A stretch of DNA of 64,000 nucleotides from Planctomycetaceae bacterium (GTDB lineage Bacteria > Planctomycetota > Planctomycetia > Pirellulales > Lacipirellulaceae): assembly GCA_002702655.1 (NCBI GenBank), contig PABB01000056.1, forward strand, positions 62,001-126,000. Reading direction: 5' to 3'. Below, in pieces: positions 24,685 through 33,340 of this stretch; the stretch's first letter is position 1, and each line of letters begins with the position of its first letter. The notes beneath the pieces are model-generated. The model ran no database searches. It was not told the origin of the DNA and was given only the letters and a program-made list of their open reading frames with translations. The translations under genes and the position numbers were made by a program.

Positions 24685-25770
24685 ATGTCGTCTTCGACAG
24701 ACGCCGCGTCGCCGGCCGCAGCGGGCCGCGACGCCGCCCCCTACGACGCTTTGCTCGTAGTTTCTTTCGGCGGCCCGGAAGGCCAGGACGAAGTTCTGCC
24801 CTTCTTGGAGAACGTGCTTCGCGGGAAGAATGTTCCGCGCGAGCGGATGCTTGAGGTTGCCGAGCACTACCGCCACTTCGGCGGCGTGAGCCCGATCAAC
24901 GAACAGAATCGGCAACTCATCGCGGCATTGGAAGCGGAGTTGGCCGAGCATGGCCCCCAGTTGCCGATTTACTGGGGCAACCGCAATTGGCATCCGCTGC
25001 TGCCTGACACGCTGGAGCAGATGAAGGCCGACGGGGTGAAACGTGCATTGGCTTTCTTCACCAGTGCGTTTAGCAGTTACTCCGGCTGCCGCCAGTACCG
25101 CGAGAACATCGCCGACGCGCAGCAAGCGGTTGGGGACGGCGCGCCGGAGGTGCACAAGCTGCGGATGTTCTTCAATCATCCGGGTTTCGTCGAGACGATG
25201 GCGGACCGAACTCAAGCTGCGCTTGCCGAATTGGACGAGTCAGTGCGCGACGACGCGCTGCTGATGTTCACGGCGCATAGCATTCCGCTGTCGATGGCGG
25301 AGAACTGCCGCTACGAGACTCAGTTGCAGGAGTCCTGCCGGTTGGTTGCCGAGGCGGTGGGGCGCGACGACTGGGAGCTCGTCTACCAGAGCCGCAGCGG
25401 CCCGCCGCAACAGCCCTGGCTTGAGCCGGACGTATGCGATCGAATTACGCAATTGAGCGCGTCGAACTCGCTCAAATCGGTTGTGATCGTGCCAATCGGG
25501 TTTGTCAGCGACCACATGGAAGTGCTGTTCGATCTGGACACCGAAGCGTCGCAACTCTGCGATCAGCTTGGCGTTTCTATGGCCCGCGCTGGGACGGCGG
25601 GGACGCATCCGCGTTTCATTCGCATGCTGCGTGAGTTGATTCAGGAACGCGTCAGCGGCGTCGACGAGCGGGCGGCGCTGGGAGAACTTGGCCCCAGCCA
25701 CGACGTCTGCCCACAGGATTGCTGCTTGTACACGCCGCAGCGACCACCCGTTAGACCCCCTGTTTCGTAG
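24685..25770 (+). CDS. hemH: Ferrochelatase (protoporphyrin or coproporphyrin type)
   Basis: This enzyme inserts Fe2+ into a porphyrin near the end of haem synthesis. It has 361 residues. Family signatures are YDALLVVSFGGPEG at the N-terminus, HFGGVSPINEQNR, FFTSAFSSYSGCRQYREN, the catalytic His in FTAHSIPLSM and the Glu in IGFVSDHMEVLFDLD. A Cys-rich C-terminus (VCPQDCCLY) could hold an iron-sulphur cluster or metal as in some bacterial ferrochelatases; this is inference. Sequence alone does not separate the protoporphyrin from the coproporphyrin route. GAGGA lies upstream of the ATG. It lies directly downstream of tRNA-Glu, whose charged form is the precursor of the C5 tetrapyrrole pathway. 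Confidence 0.95.
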   Translation: MSSSTDAASPAAAGRDAAPYDALLVVSFGGPEGQDEVLPFLENVLRGKNVPRERMLEVAEHYRHFGGVSPINEQNRQLIAALEAELAEHGPQLPIYWGNRNWHPLLPDTLEQMKADGVKRALAFFTSAFSSYSGCRQYRENIADAQQAVGDGAPEVHKLRMFFNHPGFVETMADRTQAALAELDESVRDDALLMFTAHSIPLSMAENCRYETQLQESCRLVAEAVGRDDWELVYQSRSGPPQQPWLEPDVCDRITQLSASNSLKSVVIVPIGFVSDHMEVLFDLDTEASQLCDQLGVSMARAGTAGTHPRFIRMLRELIQERVSGVDERAALGELGPSHDVCPQDCCLYTPQRPPVRPPVS

Positions 25771-25793
25771 GGGCAGCGTCGCAGATTTTTATC

Positions 25794-25823
25794 TTGGCAT
25801 GCATTCTGCTATACTGCTATACC
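25794..25823 (+). promoter_or_regulatory. Candidate promoter of the sucrose-phosphate genes
   Basis: TTGGCA, an 18-bp spacer and TATACC lie about 210 nt ahead of the glycosyltransferase ATG. A second TATACT hexamer overlaps the spacer, which makes the exact start uncertain. The rest of the 262-bp gap holds no gene. Confidence 0.4.
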
Positions 25824-26032
25824 CGCCGCGGGACGTCTCGGCGCCGCATCAGTGTTCGGCGTCGCCTTCCACATCGTCTCGCACCGCCTGGCCGACCGTT
25901 TGAGAGCCGCTGAGGGGCTCTCCTTGGTTTGCAGTCCAGCTATCCACATTGCGACGCTGCATGTCACTCGCGTCTGATTGACGCGTTCGGGTCGCCGTCC
26001 GTTTTCTATGCAACCGCTGTAGGAGCCCCGCA

Positions 26033-27379
26033 ATGAGTGCGCCATCGCTTGGACGCATCGTGATGATCTCGACCCATGGCTACGTGGCCGCTGAGCCGGA
26101 ATTCGGCAAGCCGGACACGGGCGGTCAGGTCGTCTATGTCCTGGAATTGTCGAAGTGCCTTGGCCGAATGGGCTATCAAGTCGATATTCTGACCCGCCAG
26201 TTCGAGGACCAGCCGGCCGTCGAGCAAATCAACGAACGCGTGTCGGTCCGCCGCTTTCCCTGCGGCGGCGACGCGTTCATCCCCAAGGAAACGCTGTGCG
26301 AGTCGATCCCCGAGTGGGTCGAGAACGCAAGCCGCTGGATGCGCGCGGAAAACGGCTTCTTCACGCTCATCAACAGCCACTATTGGGACGCCGGATTGGC
26401 CGGCCAGGCGCTGGCCTCGCGATTCGCCGTGCCCCACTTCCACACGCCGCACTCGATCGGCGCGTGGAAACGCGACAACATGGACGGCGACCCCGAGGAG
26501 AACGAAAAGAAGTACAACTTCAGGCACCGCATCCGCGAAGAAAAGGTCATCTACGACGAATGCGACGTGCTGATCGCCACCACGCCGGCCCAGCGCAAAC
26601 TGTTGCTCAACAGCGACTACGACGCCGAGCCGGAGAAGATCTGCGTCATTCCCCCGGGCTACGACGACCGACGGTTCTTCCCCGTCTCGCGAGCGTCGCG
26701 GATGGCGTATAAGGAGCAATTTGGCCTGCAGGGCAAAATCGTCCTCGCCCTGGGGCGGATGGCGAAGAACAAGGGCTACGACCTGCTGCTGCGGGCGATG
26801 CCGCCGGTGTTCGAACGCGTGGAAGACGCCCGCCTGTGTCTGGCGGTCGGCTCCAGCGATCCCAGCCCCAGCGAGGTCGAGCAAATCGACGGTTTGAAGG
26901 CGCTGGCAAAGGAACTGGGCATCGCCGACCGAGTGATTTTCCGCGACTACATCAGCGACGATCAGTTGCCCGACTTCTACCGCGCCGCCGATCTGTTTGC
27001 GTTGTGCAGCCGTTATGAGCCGTTCGGCATGACGGCCGTCGAGGCCATGGCCTGCGGCACGCCCACCGTGGTCACCACCGAAGGCGGTCTGTACAAGCAA
27101 ACGGTCTGGGGGCTCGACGCGGTCTTTGCCAACCCATTCGATCCGCCCGCGTTCGGGCACGCCATTGCTGCGGTCCTGTCGCACGATAGCATCTCCGCCC
27201 AGTTGGCGAAGCACGGCTCGCAAAAGGCGCGGGCGCGGTTCACCTGGACCGGGATCGCTCACCAATTGTTGTGTCAGCTTCAGACCCGTCGCGTGCAGCA
27301 AGACGAGGACGAGACGCCTGCGATCATCGAAGAGCCCATTCCGGAGGTGGAGACGTGGAGCGCTCATTCCTTCTCGTAA
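26033..27379 (+). CDS. GT4 glycosyltransferase, sucrose-phosphate synthase-like
   Basis: The protein is expected to transfer glucose from a nucleotide sugar to fructose-6-phosphate, giving sucrose-6-phosphate. It has 448 residues with two Rossmann halves. The N-terminal donor/acceptor region has GKPDTGGQVVYVLELS and HFHTPHSIGAWKRDNM, close to sucrose-phosphate and sucrose synthases. The C-terminal half has LALGRMAKNKGYDLLLRAM and the GT4 E-x7-E motif in YEPFGMTAVEAMACGTPTV. The start follows AGGAGCCCCGCA. The next gene, overlapping by 25 bp, encodes a sucrose-phosphatase-like protein, which makes the sucrose assignment much stronger than sequence alone. Confidence 0.88.
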   Translation: MSAPSLGRIVMISTHGYVAAEPEFGKPDTGGQVVYVLELSKCLGRMGYQVDILTRQFEDQPAVEQINERVSVRRFPCGGDAFIPKETLCESIPEWVENASRWMRAENGFFTLINSHYWDAGLAGQALASRFAVPHFHTPHSIGAWKRDNMDGDPEENEKKYNFRHRIREEKVIYDECDVLIATTPAQRKLLLNSDYDAEPEKICVIPPGYDDRRFFPVSRASRMAYKEQFGLQGKIVLALGRMAKNKGYDLLLRAMPPVFERVEDARLCLAVGSSDPSPSEVEQIDGLKALAKELGIADRVIFRDYISDDQLPDFYRAADLFALCSRYEPFGMTAVEAMACGTPTVVTTEGGLYKQTVWGLDAVFANPFDPPAFGHAIAAVLSHDSISAQLAKHGSQKARARFTWTGIAHQLLCQLQTRRVQQDEDETPAIIEEPIPEVETWSAHSFS

Positions 27380-28077
27380 GCGACGTCGACAACACGCTGC
27401 TGGGCGACGAGGAAGCGACCAAGCGGTTTGCGGACTGGCTCGAAGCCAGGCGGCCGCAGGTGCGGCTAGCGCTGAATTCCGGGCGGTTCGGGTCGTCCCT
27501 GCTGCAATCGGTCGCTTCCAGTGCCTTGCCACAGCCCGACGCGATCATCGGTGGCGTCGGGACGCAGATCCTGATTGGCCCTGATTGGGAGCCGCTGGCC
27601 GGCTGGCCGCCGGTCATCGACTGGGATGCCGGTGCGGTTCGCGACGTCCTCGCCAGCGCGCCGCGAACCGAACTGCAGCCCGAAGAGTTCCTCTCGCCGT
27701 ACAAGGTCAGCGCCTACGCGCATGAGCTGACGGACGCTGACGTTCGCGAGTTGGAACGCCGCATTGCCGCGGCCGGCGTGCAGGCGCGGGTCGTGTACAG
27801 TTCCAGTCGCGATTTGGACGTGCTGCCGCACGGAATCGACAAGGGCTCGGCGGCCATTCGCCTGGCCGCGTACTGGGGCTACGGCGCCGACGAAATCTTG
27901 GTGGCCGGCGACTCGGGCAACGATCAGGCGATGTTTTCGATCAACGCCCTGGGGATAGTGGTGGCGAACGCCCACCCCGAATTGAAGCAGCTCAACTCCG
28001 ACCGCGTGTTCCAATGCTCGCGGGCGTACGCCCACGGCGTGGTCGAAGGCGCCGAGCATTGGATCGCCAAGGCGTAG
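27355..28077 (+). CDS. HAD-type sucrose-6-phosphate phosphatase
   Basis: This Mg2+-dependent phosphatase would release free sucrose from sucrose-6-phosphate. It has 240 residues from GTG 27355, which has GGAGGTGGAGAC directly ahead and overlaps the synthase gene by 25 bp, so the two are translationally coupled. HAD motifs are complete: SDVDNTLL (nucleophile and acid Asp), ALNSGR (motif II), GIDKGSAA (Lys of motif III) and VAGDSGNDQAMF (motif IV). FLSPYKVSAY is the segment typical of this family's cap. Sucrose may serve as a compatible solute or reserve. Confidence 0.88.
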   Translation: MERSFLLVSDVDNTLLGDEEATKRFADWLEARRPQVRLALNSGRFGSSLLQSVASSALPQPDAIIGGVGTQILIGPDWEPLAGWPPVIDWDAGAVRDVLASAPRTELQPEEFLSPYKVSAYAHELTDADVRELERRIAAAGVQARVVYSSSRDLDVLPHGIDKGSAAIRLAAYWGYGADEILVAGDSGNDQAMFSINALGIVVANAHPELKQLNSDRVFQCSRAYAHGVVEGAEHWIAKA

Positions 28078-28093
28078 GACGCGGCGGGCACGA

Positions 28094-28121
28094 CGAACTG
28101 CGGATCGCAGTGACCAGTTCG
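28094..28121. terminator. Possible bidirectional hairpin between convergent genes
   Basis: Nested inverted repeats CGAACTG/CAGTTCG and ACTGCG/CGCAGT lie in the 53-bp gap between the convergent phosphatase and invertase-like genes. No T-run follows on either strand, so this is only a weak candidate. Confidence 0.3.
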
Positions 28122-28130
28122 CAGGTCAAA

Positions 28131-29429
28131 CTAGGCGCCGTTCACGGCTTCGGGGTCGACGTGCAGGTCGTGGCAGGCTTTGATGTAGCTCGCTGCGCTC
28201 CAAGCTTGATAGGCTTTGCCCATCGGCCGGCCGGTCTCGCCGTGGTGCCACTCGTTGAATTCCCACTCGGAAACGACGCCCTGGGCGCACAGGTGGGCGA
28301 GTTTCACCAGCTCGCGCCGCGCCAGCGCCTGCATGCCGAGCTTGTGGATGTAGCGGACCCACAGCCCGCCGATGAACGGCCAGATGCCGCCGTTGTGATA
28401 GTGATTCGGCAGGTTGAGGAGGTTGACCGTGAAGTAATCGCGCCACTCGGGATCGCCGGCTTGGATCGGCGGGTAGGCGTTCTTGACTGGGCCCGGTTCG
28501 TTGACGCCGACGCCCCACAGAAAGCGGAACGTCTGCGTCGCGCGCTCCTTGTCGATCAGGTTCGTCAGGTACGCCAGCAGGTTGCCGTACACGTCGCACC
28601 GCCAACTGTAGTTGAACGGCGAGATCTGCGCGACCAGATACCGCGCATCGCCCAACTCGTACTGCACCTCGGCAAAGTTGAGGCCGCCCTCGCCGCGGTC
28701 GGCTTGGGTCGACGGCCAGAAGTTCTTCAGGATCACTCTGCCGACGTGGTCCGCCCAGTGGGCATAGTCGTCCGCCCGTCCGGCGTTGCCCAGGTTGCGC
28801 AGCATGTCGCTGTAGCAGATCAAGCACCGCCGCCACAGCACTTCGTCGTACAAGACGTGGTAACTGCGGGCGAACAGGTCGGTCCAGTCGCCCGCCTCGG
28901 GAATCTCCAGCATGCCGCAATTGTTCGAGTCCAGCGCGCTAAGCCAGTCGACGGCCCGCTGGATGCAGTCGCGGTACTCCTCGGCGAAGCTCCAGTCGTT
29001 GCGTTTGTGGCACAGCCACCATGCGGCGATTACCGTCCAGATGGCTCCGTCGATCGACGTGATGCCCCCCACGCCGCCATATTCGGCGTGATCGCTGTCG
29101 ATGAGCACATGGGCGGGCAGTTGCCCGGCTGGCGCCTGGTGGTCCAGGATGGTCCGCAGCGTTGCTTCCTGGCAGGCGTTGATTTCCTCGTCGACCAGGT
29201 CCAGCGACCAGATGACCGTCTTGGCGCCGTCGCGCGCCCAGACGGACCGGTAGTTGGCATCCGTGCCGCTGACCACGTTGTCGTCCAGAGAGCAGGCGCT
29301 GAATCCCTTGGGCGTGATGTTGCGATGCAGAGCGTCTATCGCCCGCTGGTACGCGGACTGCAGGAGCGCTTGCTCCTCGGAACTCAGTTCGCGATAGTCG
29401 CTCGGGTCAAACAGCAAGCTCTTGGCCAT
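28131..29429 (-). CDS. Neutral invertase/GH100-like (alpha/alpha)6 glycoside hydrolase
   Basis: The protein has 432 residues and an (alpha/alpha)6-barrel look. It resembles alkaline/neutral invertases and related glucosidases: NYRSVWARDGAKTVIWSLD, SIDGAIWTVIAAWWL, LEIPEAGDWTDLFARSYHVL and SPFNYSWRCDVYGNLLAYL. The Asp in VWARDGAK and the acidic residues of EIPEAGDW are candidate catalytic residues. It has no signal peptide and so would act in the cytoplasm. It converges on the sucrose synthesis pair, which supports sucrose hydrolysis. An amylo-1,6-glucosidase or a hydrolase of glucosylglycerate-like solutes is the main alternative. Confidence 0.75.
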   Translation of the reverse strand: MAKSLLFDPSDYRELSSEEQALLQSAYQRAIDALHRNITPKGFSACSLDDNVVSGTDANYRSVWARDGAKTVIWSLDLVDEEINACQEATLRTILDHQAPAGQLPAHVLIDSDHAEYGGVGGITSIDGAIWTVIAAWWLCHKRNDWSFAEEYRDCIQRAVDWLSALDSNNCGMLEIPEAGDWTDLFARSYHVLYDEVLWRRCLICYSDMLRNLGNAGRADDYAHWADHVGRVILKNFWPSTQADRGEGGLNFAEVQYELGDARYLVAQISPFNYSWRCDVYGNLLAYLTNLIDKERATQTFRFLWGVGVNEPGPVKNAYPPIQAGDPEWRDYFTVNLLNLPNHYHNGGIWPFIGGLWVRYIHKLGMQALARRELVKLAHLCAQGVVSEWEFNEWHHGETGRPMGKAYQAWSAASYIKACHDLHVDPEAVNGA

Positions 29430-29541
29430 GAAATCGTCGGCGGCGTTAGTCGTGGCGGCGGATTCTCGGGCGGATCAGATGCACAACTATACTACCGAGA
29501 TCGCAGCCGGCGTGAACCGGTCCGCGCTGACCGCCGATGCG

Positions 29542-30507
29542 CTACACTGCGGCGGGCTCGGCGCTGGCGCCGTCGAGCAGCCGCACGCAGTCGGGCGCAG
29601 CCAAATCCACCGCGAATGATTGCGGGTATTTGTAACCTTGCGGCACGGGAGGAGCGATCGCGGGGATCCGCCGCGCCAGCCGCAGTGCGAACTCCTTCAG
29701 CGCCGCCGCGGGGCCCGTTAGCTTCGCGCTGTTCCATTTGCCTGGCAGCAACGATCGGAAGTGGCGGTTCGCCAGGTAAACGTTGTTGCGGCGAGCCGCG
29801 GCGCGGTCCATGTGCTCGGTCGACAGCGAGATGTTCAACCCCTCGGTATTCACGACGCGGTGCGGCGTGTGTTGCGGCCAGGTGATGATCTCGCCCGGTT
29901 CCAACTCGGTCGTGATCGCCAACTCGTCCCACTCGGGGCGAAAGTCGAGTTCCTCGGACATCTCGCCGGCCAGCACGCCCTCGACCGTGGCGTCCGACAC
30001 GATGCCCGTCTCCAGCGGATACGCCCACACCCGTTTGCGGCCGCGGATGTGCCACAGCATGTTCACGGGGCAGTCGAGGTGGTAGTAGACCTGGGCTCCC
30101 GGGGAGGAAATCAACAGGTTGGCCGAGTGGTTGAAAGTTTCCAATCCGGGGACGGCGGCTTCAAGGTCGGCGTACAAGTCGCGGATCAAATCGGCATAGT
30201 CCTGATGGTAGTCGCGCACGCGGCGGACGTTCAGCCACACGCGGCCCTGCTCGCAGGCTTGCAGCAATTCGGAGCCCGTCAGGTCGCCGGCGGAACCCTC
30301 GCGCCACTCGTCGCGACGGACCGGATCGCGGCCCATGGTGTTCACCCCCAGGTGTTCGCGCGGGTGTCGGTCGAGTAACTCCGCCAACACCTCGTTCGAG
30401 AACATCGGCAATGTGTGCAGCCGATGTTGGGCAACAAAAATCGCGCGGTTCATGCGATCCGCTTGTTCGGGAGTCCAGTTTTCCAGGAGCGGTTGACGGG
30501 GCATCAT
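29542..30507 (-). CDS. JmjC/cupin-like putative 2-oxoglutarate oxygenase
   Basis: The protein has 321 residues from ATG 30507, which follows CTCGAGGTC. The double-stranded beta-helix core shows an iron triad: His-x-Asp in VYYHLDCPVNML and a distal His in WPQHTPHRVVN, as in cupin_8/JmjC-type Fe(II) oxygenases. HIRGRKRVWAYP between them supplies the usual Arg/Lys contacts for 2-oxoglutarate. Related bacterial proteins hydroxylate proteins or small molecules; no substrate is evident. A second ATG at 30504 is equivalent. No operon partner is obvious: the pyroglutamyl peptidase gene lies 175 bp upstream on the same strand. Confidence 0.8.
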   Translation of the reverse strand: MMPRQPLLENWTPEQADRMNRAIFVAQHRLHTLPMFSNEVLAELLDRHPREHLGVNTMGRDPVRRDEWREGSAGDLTGSELLQACEQGRVWLNVRRVRDYHQDYADLIRDLYADLEAAVPGLETFNHSANLLISSPGAQVYYHLDCPVNMLWHIRGRKRVWAYPLETGIVSDATVEGVLAGEMSEELDFRPEWDELAITTELEPGEIITWPQHTPHRVVNTEGLNISLSTEHMDRAAARRNNVYLANRHFRSLLPGKWNSAKLTGPAAALKEFALRLARRIPAIAPPVPQGYKYPQSFAVDLAAPDCVRLLDGASAEPAAV

Positions 30508-30682
30508 GACCTCGAGAGACCAGGGGGCAATACAGGCGAGACGTTGCGGCAACACGCAACCTTAACTCGCAATGCACGCCCCGGCGGCAGCCGGCCCGGC
30601 GAGTCTGCCCCTGTGTGCGGCCAACCGCCGCGGCGGCCCGTGCGACCGCTACAACTGGATGAAACTCGGGCCGACTTGGCCG

Positions 30683-31294
30683 CTACAGGAGGGGCCGATC
30701 GGCCAGTTCAGCCAGGATCCAGCGGACCGCGGCGGCAGAAATCTCCACCGGAATTGAGGCCTGATGCGGTTGGGGTGAAACCACACACTGCGACAAGTCC
30801 AGCGGCAGGTGGATGAACACCGCCGGCGTGCGTAACGCCAGCCGCTCGATCAGATAATGAGCCATGTAAAGCGTGGCATTGCACAGATAAGTTCCCGCGT
30901 GGAATGATACCCGCGCCGGAATGCCGGCAGCTCGCAAACCGCGGGCCCACTGCTCGACGGGAGCCTCGGTGCGATAGGCCACCGGACCGTCCTCGACCAG
31001 CGGCCGCGCCTCGTCAGGGCTGTCGCCCGCTTCGCAGGCCACGTTCAGACCGATCGCCTCGATCGAGATGGCGGCCGCCCCGCTCGCCTGCCCCAGGAAC
31101 AAAGCCGCGTCAAAATTCTCGCGCAGGTCGCGCTCCAGCAAGGCCGGCAGCGCTGCGAAGTCGACGGGGTATCGACGCGTGACGATCTGCGGCGACGCCG
31201 GCAGGTCGCTCGTGAGTTGCTCCAGCGTCAGCCAACTGGAATTCGTCTCCCACGGGCCGAACGGTTCGAACGCGGTGACCAGGACGCGTGGCAT
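30683..31294 (-). CDS. pcp: Pyroglutamyl-peptidase I (C15)
   Basis: This cysteine peptidase removes N-terminal pyroglutamate from peptides. It has 203 residues, close to the usual 200-215. The family start TAFEPFGPWETNSSW is clear. The catalytic triad is visible as Glu79 (ISIEAIGLN), Cys138 (AGTYLCNATLY) and His162 (VFIHLPLD), in the right order and spacing. It is cytoplasmic, with no signal. It may form a minus-strand unit with the aldo/keto reductase gene, which lies 66 bp upstream. Confidence 0.93.
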   Translation of the reverse strand: MPRVLVTAFEPFGPWETNSSWLTLEQLTSDLPASPQIVTRRYPVDFAALPALLERDLRENFDAALFLGQASGAAAISIEAIGLNVACEAGDSPDEARPLVEDGPVAYRTEAPVEQWARGLRAAGIPARVSFHAGTYLCNATLYMAHYLIERLALRTPAVFIHLPLDLSQCVVSPQPHQASIPVEISAAAVRWILAELADRPLL

Positions 31295-31360
31295 GGCGGG
31301 CGGGAGCGAAGGGCGACGGGGCGTGCGACGTGAGGTCTCGGCTCACTCGCAAAGTCTAGC

Positions 31361-32347
31361 TTATCGAAACGCCCGTTTCACGGCGGCTTGTCCGCGATCG
31401 GCGATCGCTTGGTTGACGGTCGCCATCTGCTCAGCGCTGAGCTGCCACCCCATCGCGCCGGCCGTGTCTTCGATTTGCCAAGGTCGCTTGGCCCCGCACA
31501 GCGCGGCGGTGATGCCCGGTTGGTGAATGGTCCAGTTGACGACCACTTGCGGGACCGTGCGTCCCGCGGCGTCGGCGACCGCCTGGAGCCGCTCCACGAA
31601 CGCTCGATTCGCCTCAAACTCGTCGCCCTGGTACATCGGGTACTCGCGCCGCTTGTCGCGAGGCGCCAGATCGCTCTGCTTGCGAATCGCCCCGGCCAGC
31701 AGACCTTTCATCAACGGCCAGTAGACGCACACGGCGATCCCCTGTTCACGGCACCAGGGCAGCGTCAACTGTTCAATGTCGCGCTGCAGCATGTTGTACG
31801 GCAACTGCACCGCGGCGAGCGGGCACGCGGCGTGGAAATCCTGGATCTGCTCGAGCGTGCAATTCGACGCACCGGCGCTCAGCGCCTTGCCCTGTTGGAT
31901 CAGTTCGGCAATCGCGCCGGCGGACTCGCTCACGGGCACGGCCGGATCGGGCGAGTGGAGATAGAACAGTTCGACGCGATCCGTCTTGAGTCGCTGCAAA
32001 CTCTTCTCGCACTCGGCGGCGAGCGTCGCGGGACGTCCGTCCTGCTGCTGCTGACCGGCGGCGTTGTAGTGAATGCCTCCCTTGGCGGCGATGACCACCT
32101 GCTCGCGCACCGTCGGCAGCACCTGCCCCAGCAGGAGGTCGCTTTCGCCGGCCGGGCCGTAGCAGTAGGCCGTGTCGAAATAGTTGACGCCCGCGTCGAG
32201 CGCCGCGCGGATCGTGGCCAGGCTGTCGGCCTCGTTGGCCCCCAGCGTCGTGACCCCGGCCATCGGCCAGCAGCCGAGCGCAACGGGGGAGACGAGCAAG
32301 TCGGTCGGGCCGAGCGGGCGACGTTCGGCTGCGGAAGCTGACGACAC
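31361..32347 (-). CDS. Aldo/keto reductase
   Basis: This NADPH-dependent TIM-barrel oxidoreductase has 328 residues. The catalytic tetrad is visible: Asp and Tyr in NYFDTAYCYGPAG, Lys in VVIAAKGGIHY and His in LFYLHSPDP. The cofactor region near the C-terminus includes GITAALCGAKRPWQIED. Members act on many carbonyls and the substrate is not predictable. It is the first gene of a minus-strand run with pcp downstream, and is insulated from the thioredoxin-like gene upstream by an intrinsic terminator. Confidence 0.92.
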   Translation of the reverse strand: MSSASAAERRPLGPTDLLVSPVALGCWPMAGVTTLGANEADSLATIRAALDAGVNYFDTAYCYGPAGESDLLLGQVLPTVREQVVIAAKGGIHYNAAGQQQQDGRPATLAAECEKSLQRLKTDRVELFYLHSPDPAVPVSESAGAIAELIQQGKALSAGASNCTLEQIQDFHAACPLAAVQLPYNMLQRDIEQLTLPWCREQGIAVCVYWPLMKGLLAGAIRKQSDLAPRDKRREYPMYQGDEFEANRAFVERLQAVADAAGRTVPQVVVNWTIHQPGITAALCGAKRPWQIEDTAGAMGWQLSAEQMATVNQAIADRGQAAVKRAFR

Positions 32348-32438
32348 GGCAGCGGGCCTTTCTGTGCGGGGCAGCGGACGGTCGGCTCAGTGTACGAGTT
32401 CAGGCGCCAGATTGCGACAGGTCGCTAACGTGTCGATG

Positions 32439-32490
32439 AACCAAAACAAACCGAGGGCGCCATGCACGGCGGTGTGCAGGGCGCCCTCGG
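32439..32490 (-). terminator. Rho-independent terminator of the thioredoxin-like gene
   Basis: The 11-bp stem CCGAGGGCGCC / GGCGCCCTCGG is extended by an inner TGCAC/GTGCA stem. Read on the minus strand it is followed by TTTGTTTTGGTT. It begins 38 bp after the stop of the gene at 32528. Confidence 0.8.
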
Positions 32491-32527
32491 CGAGGTGGCC
32501 TCAACTTCAGGATCGAGGAAGGATTGC

Positions 32528-33142
32528 CTATCGCGTCTGCGTTGCCGGCGTCGAGGCGGCCAGGCCGGTCTTCAGCCGTTGCGTGAATGCCAACGGCTCG
32601 ACGTACCCTTCCAGCACGTCGACGACTTTGTTGTTCGTGCCGACGATGATGGTGGTGGGGAACCAGCGGACTTTCAGCTTGGCAACCAGTTCGGGTTGAA
32701 CGGCTCGGTCAATGTAGACCGTCTCAAACGACTCGGCCACCAGCGGCGAGATGTGCGGCGCCTGGTAGGTCTGCGAAATCATCTTCACGCAGTGCGGGCA
32801 GCCCGGCGAGGTGACGAACATCAGGATCGGGCGGTTCGTCTTTTGGGCGGCCGTCCACGCCGCCGGGTAGCTGGTCCAGCGGAACACGCCGTGGCGCAAC
32901 GGCCGCGGCTTGGCGAGCGATTCGGTCGCAACGGCGTCGTCGTCTTGTTCGATGACGCCGCCGGCCGGTTCGCCGACCGATTTGGGCTCAGCGACCTGCT
33001 GGGCAGCCGCGGCGGATTGCGTCTCGTCCGCGGGCGGCGTCTCTGCGGCGGGCGGCGGATCTTTCGCAGCCGACAAGATCGGCGCCGCTAAAAACAAAAG
33101 TACAACCATCCCCCCTGTCGTCCCGACCAACCGAGTGCGCAT
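32528..33142 (-). CDS. Exported thioredoxin-fold protein with CPHC active site
   Basis: The protein has 204 residues. A signal peptide (GGMVVLLFLAAPILSAAK) is followed by a Pro/Ala/Glu-rich linker to about residue 80, then a thioredoxin domain. The active site is Cys115-Pro-His-Cys118, as in DsbA, and the cis-Pro loop is in RWFPTTIIVG. It would act as an oxidoreductase or isomerase of disulphides outside the cytoplasm; a CPHC site usually makes a stronger oxidant than thioredoxin's CGPC. No DsbB-like partner is nearby. It ends at a good terminator. Confidence 0.88.
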   Translation of the reverse strand: MRTRLVGTTGGMVVLLFLAAPILSAAKDPPPAAETPPADETQSAAAAQQVAEPKSVGEPAGGVIEQDDDAVATESLAKPRPLRHGVFRWTSYPAAWTAAQKTNRPILMFVTSPGCPHCVKMISQTYQAPHISPLVAESFETVYIDRAVQPELVAKLKVRWFPTTIIVGTNNKVVDVLEGYVEPLAFTQRLKTGLAASTPATQTR

Positions 33143-33340
33143 GCGACAGTTCCTCCAAAAAGAACGGGGCTCTTGCAGCGGACAAGAGCGTGCTTTCAGG
33201 AGATATCGGCAAGCAGTGCGCGCACGACGCGCGTCTTTCTTGTCGGCATGTTCGCGCCCGTGCGATAGTCGCGAACCGTGGCGCCGCGAGAAGGCGCCCC
33301 AGCGGCAAAACTTGCCCCAGCGCCGCGGCCGGCAACTCGC

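Noticed and set aside
25756-25775. A terminator at the end of hemH
   Set aside because: Only a 5-bp CCCCT/AGGGG stem overlapping the stop codon, with the T-run 15 bp further on, is seen.
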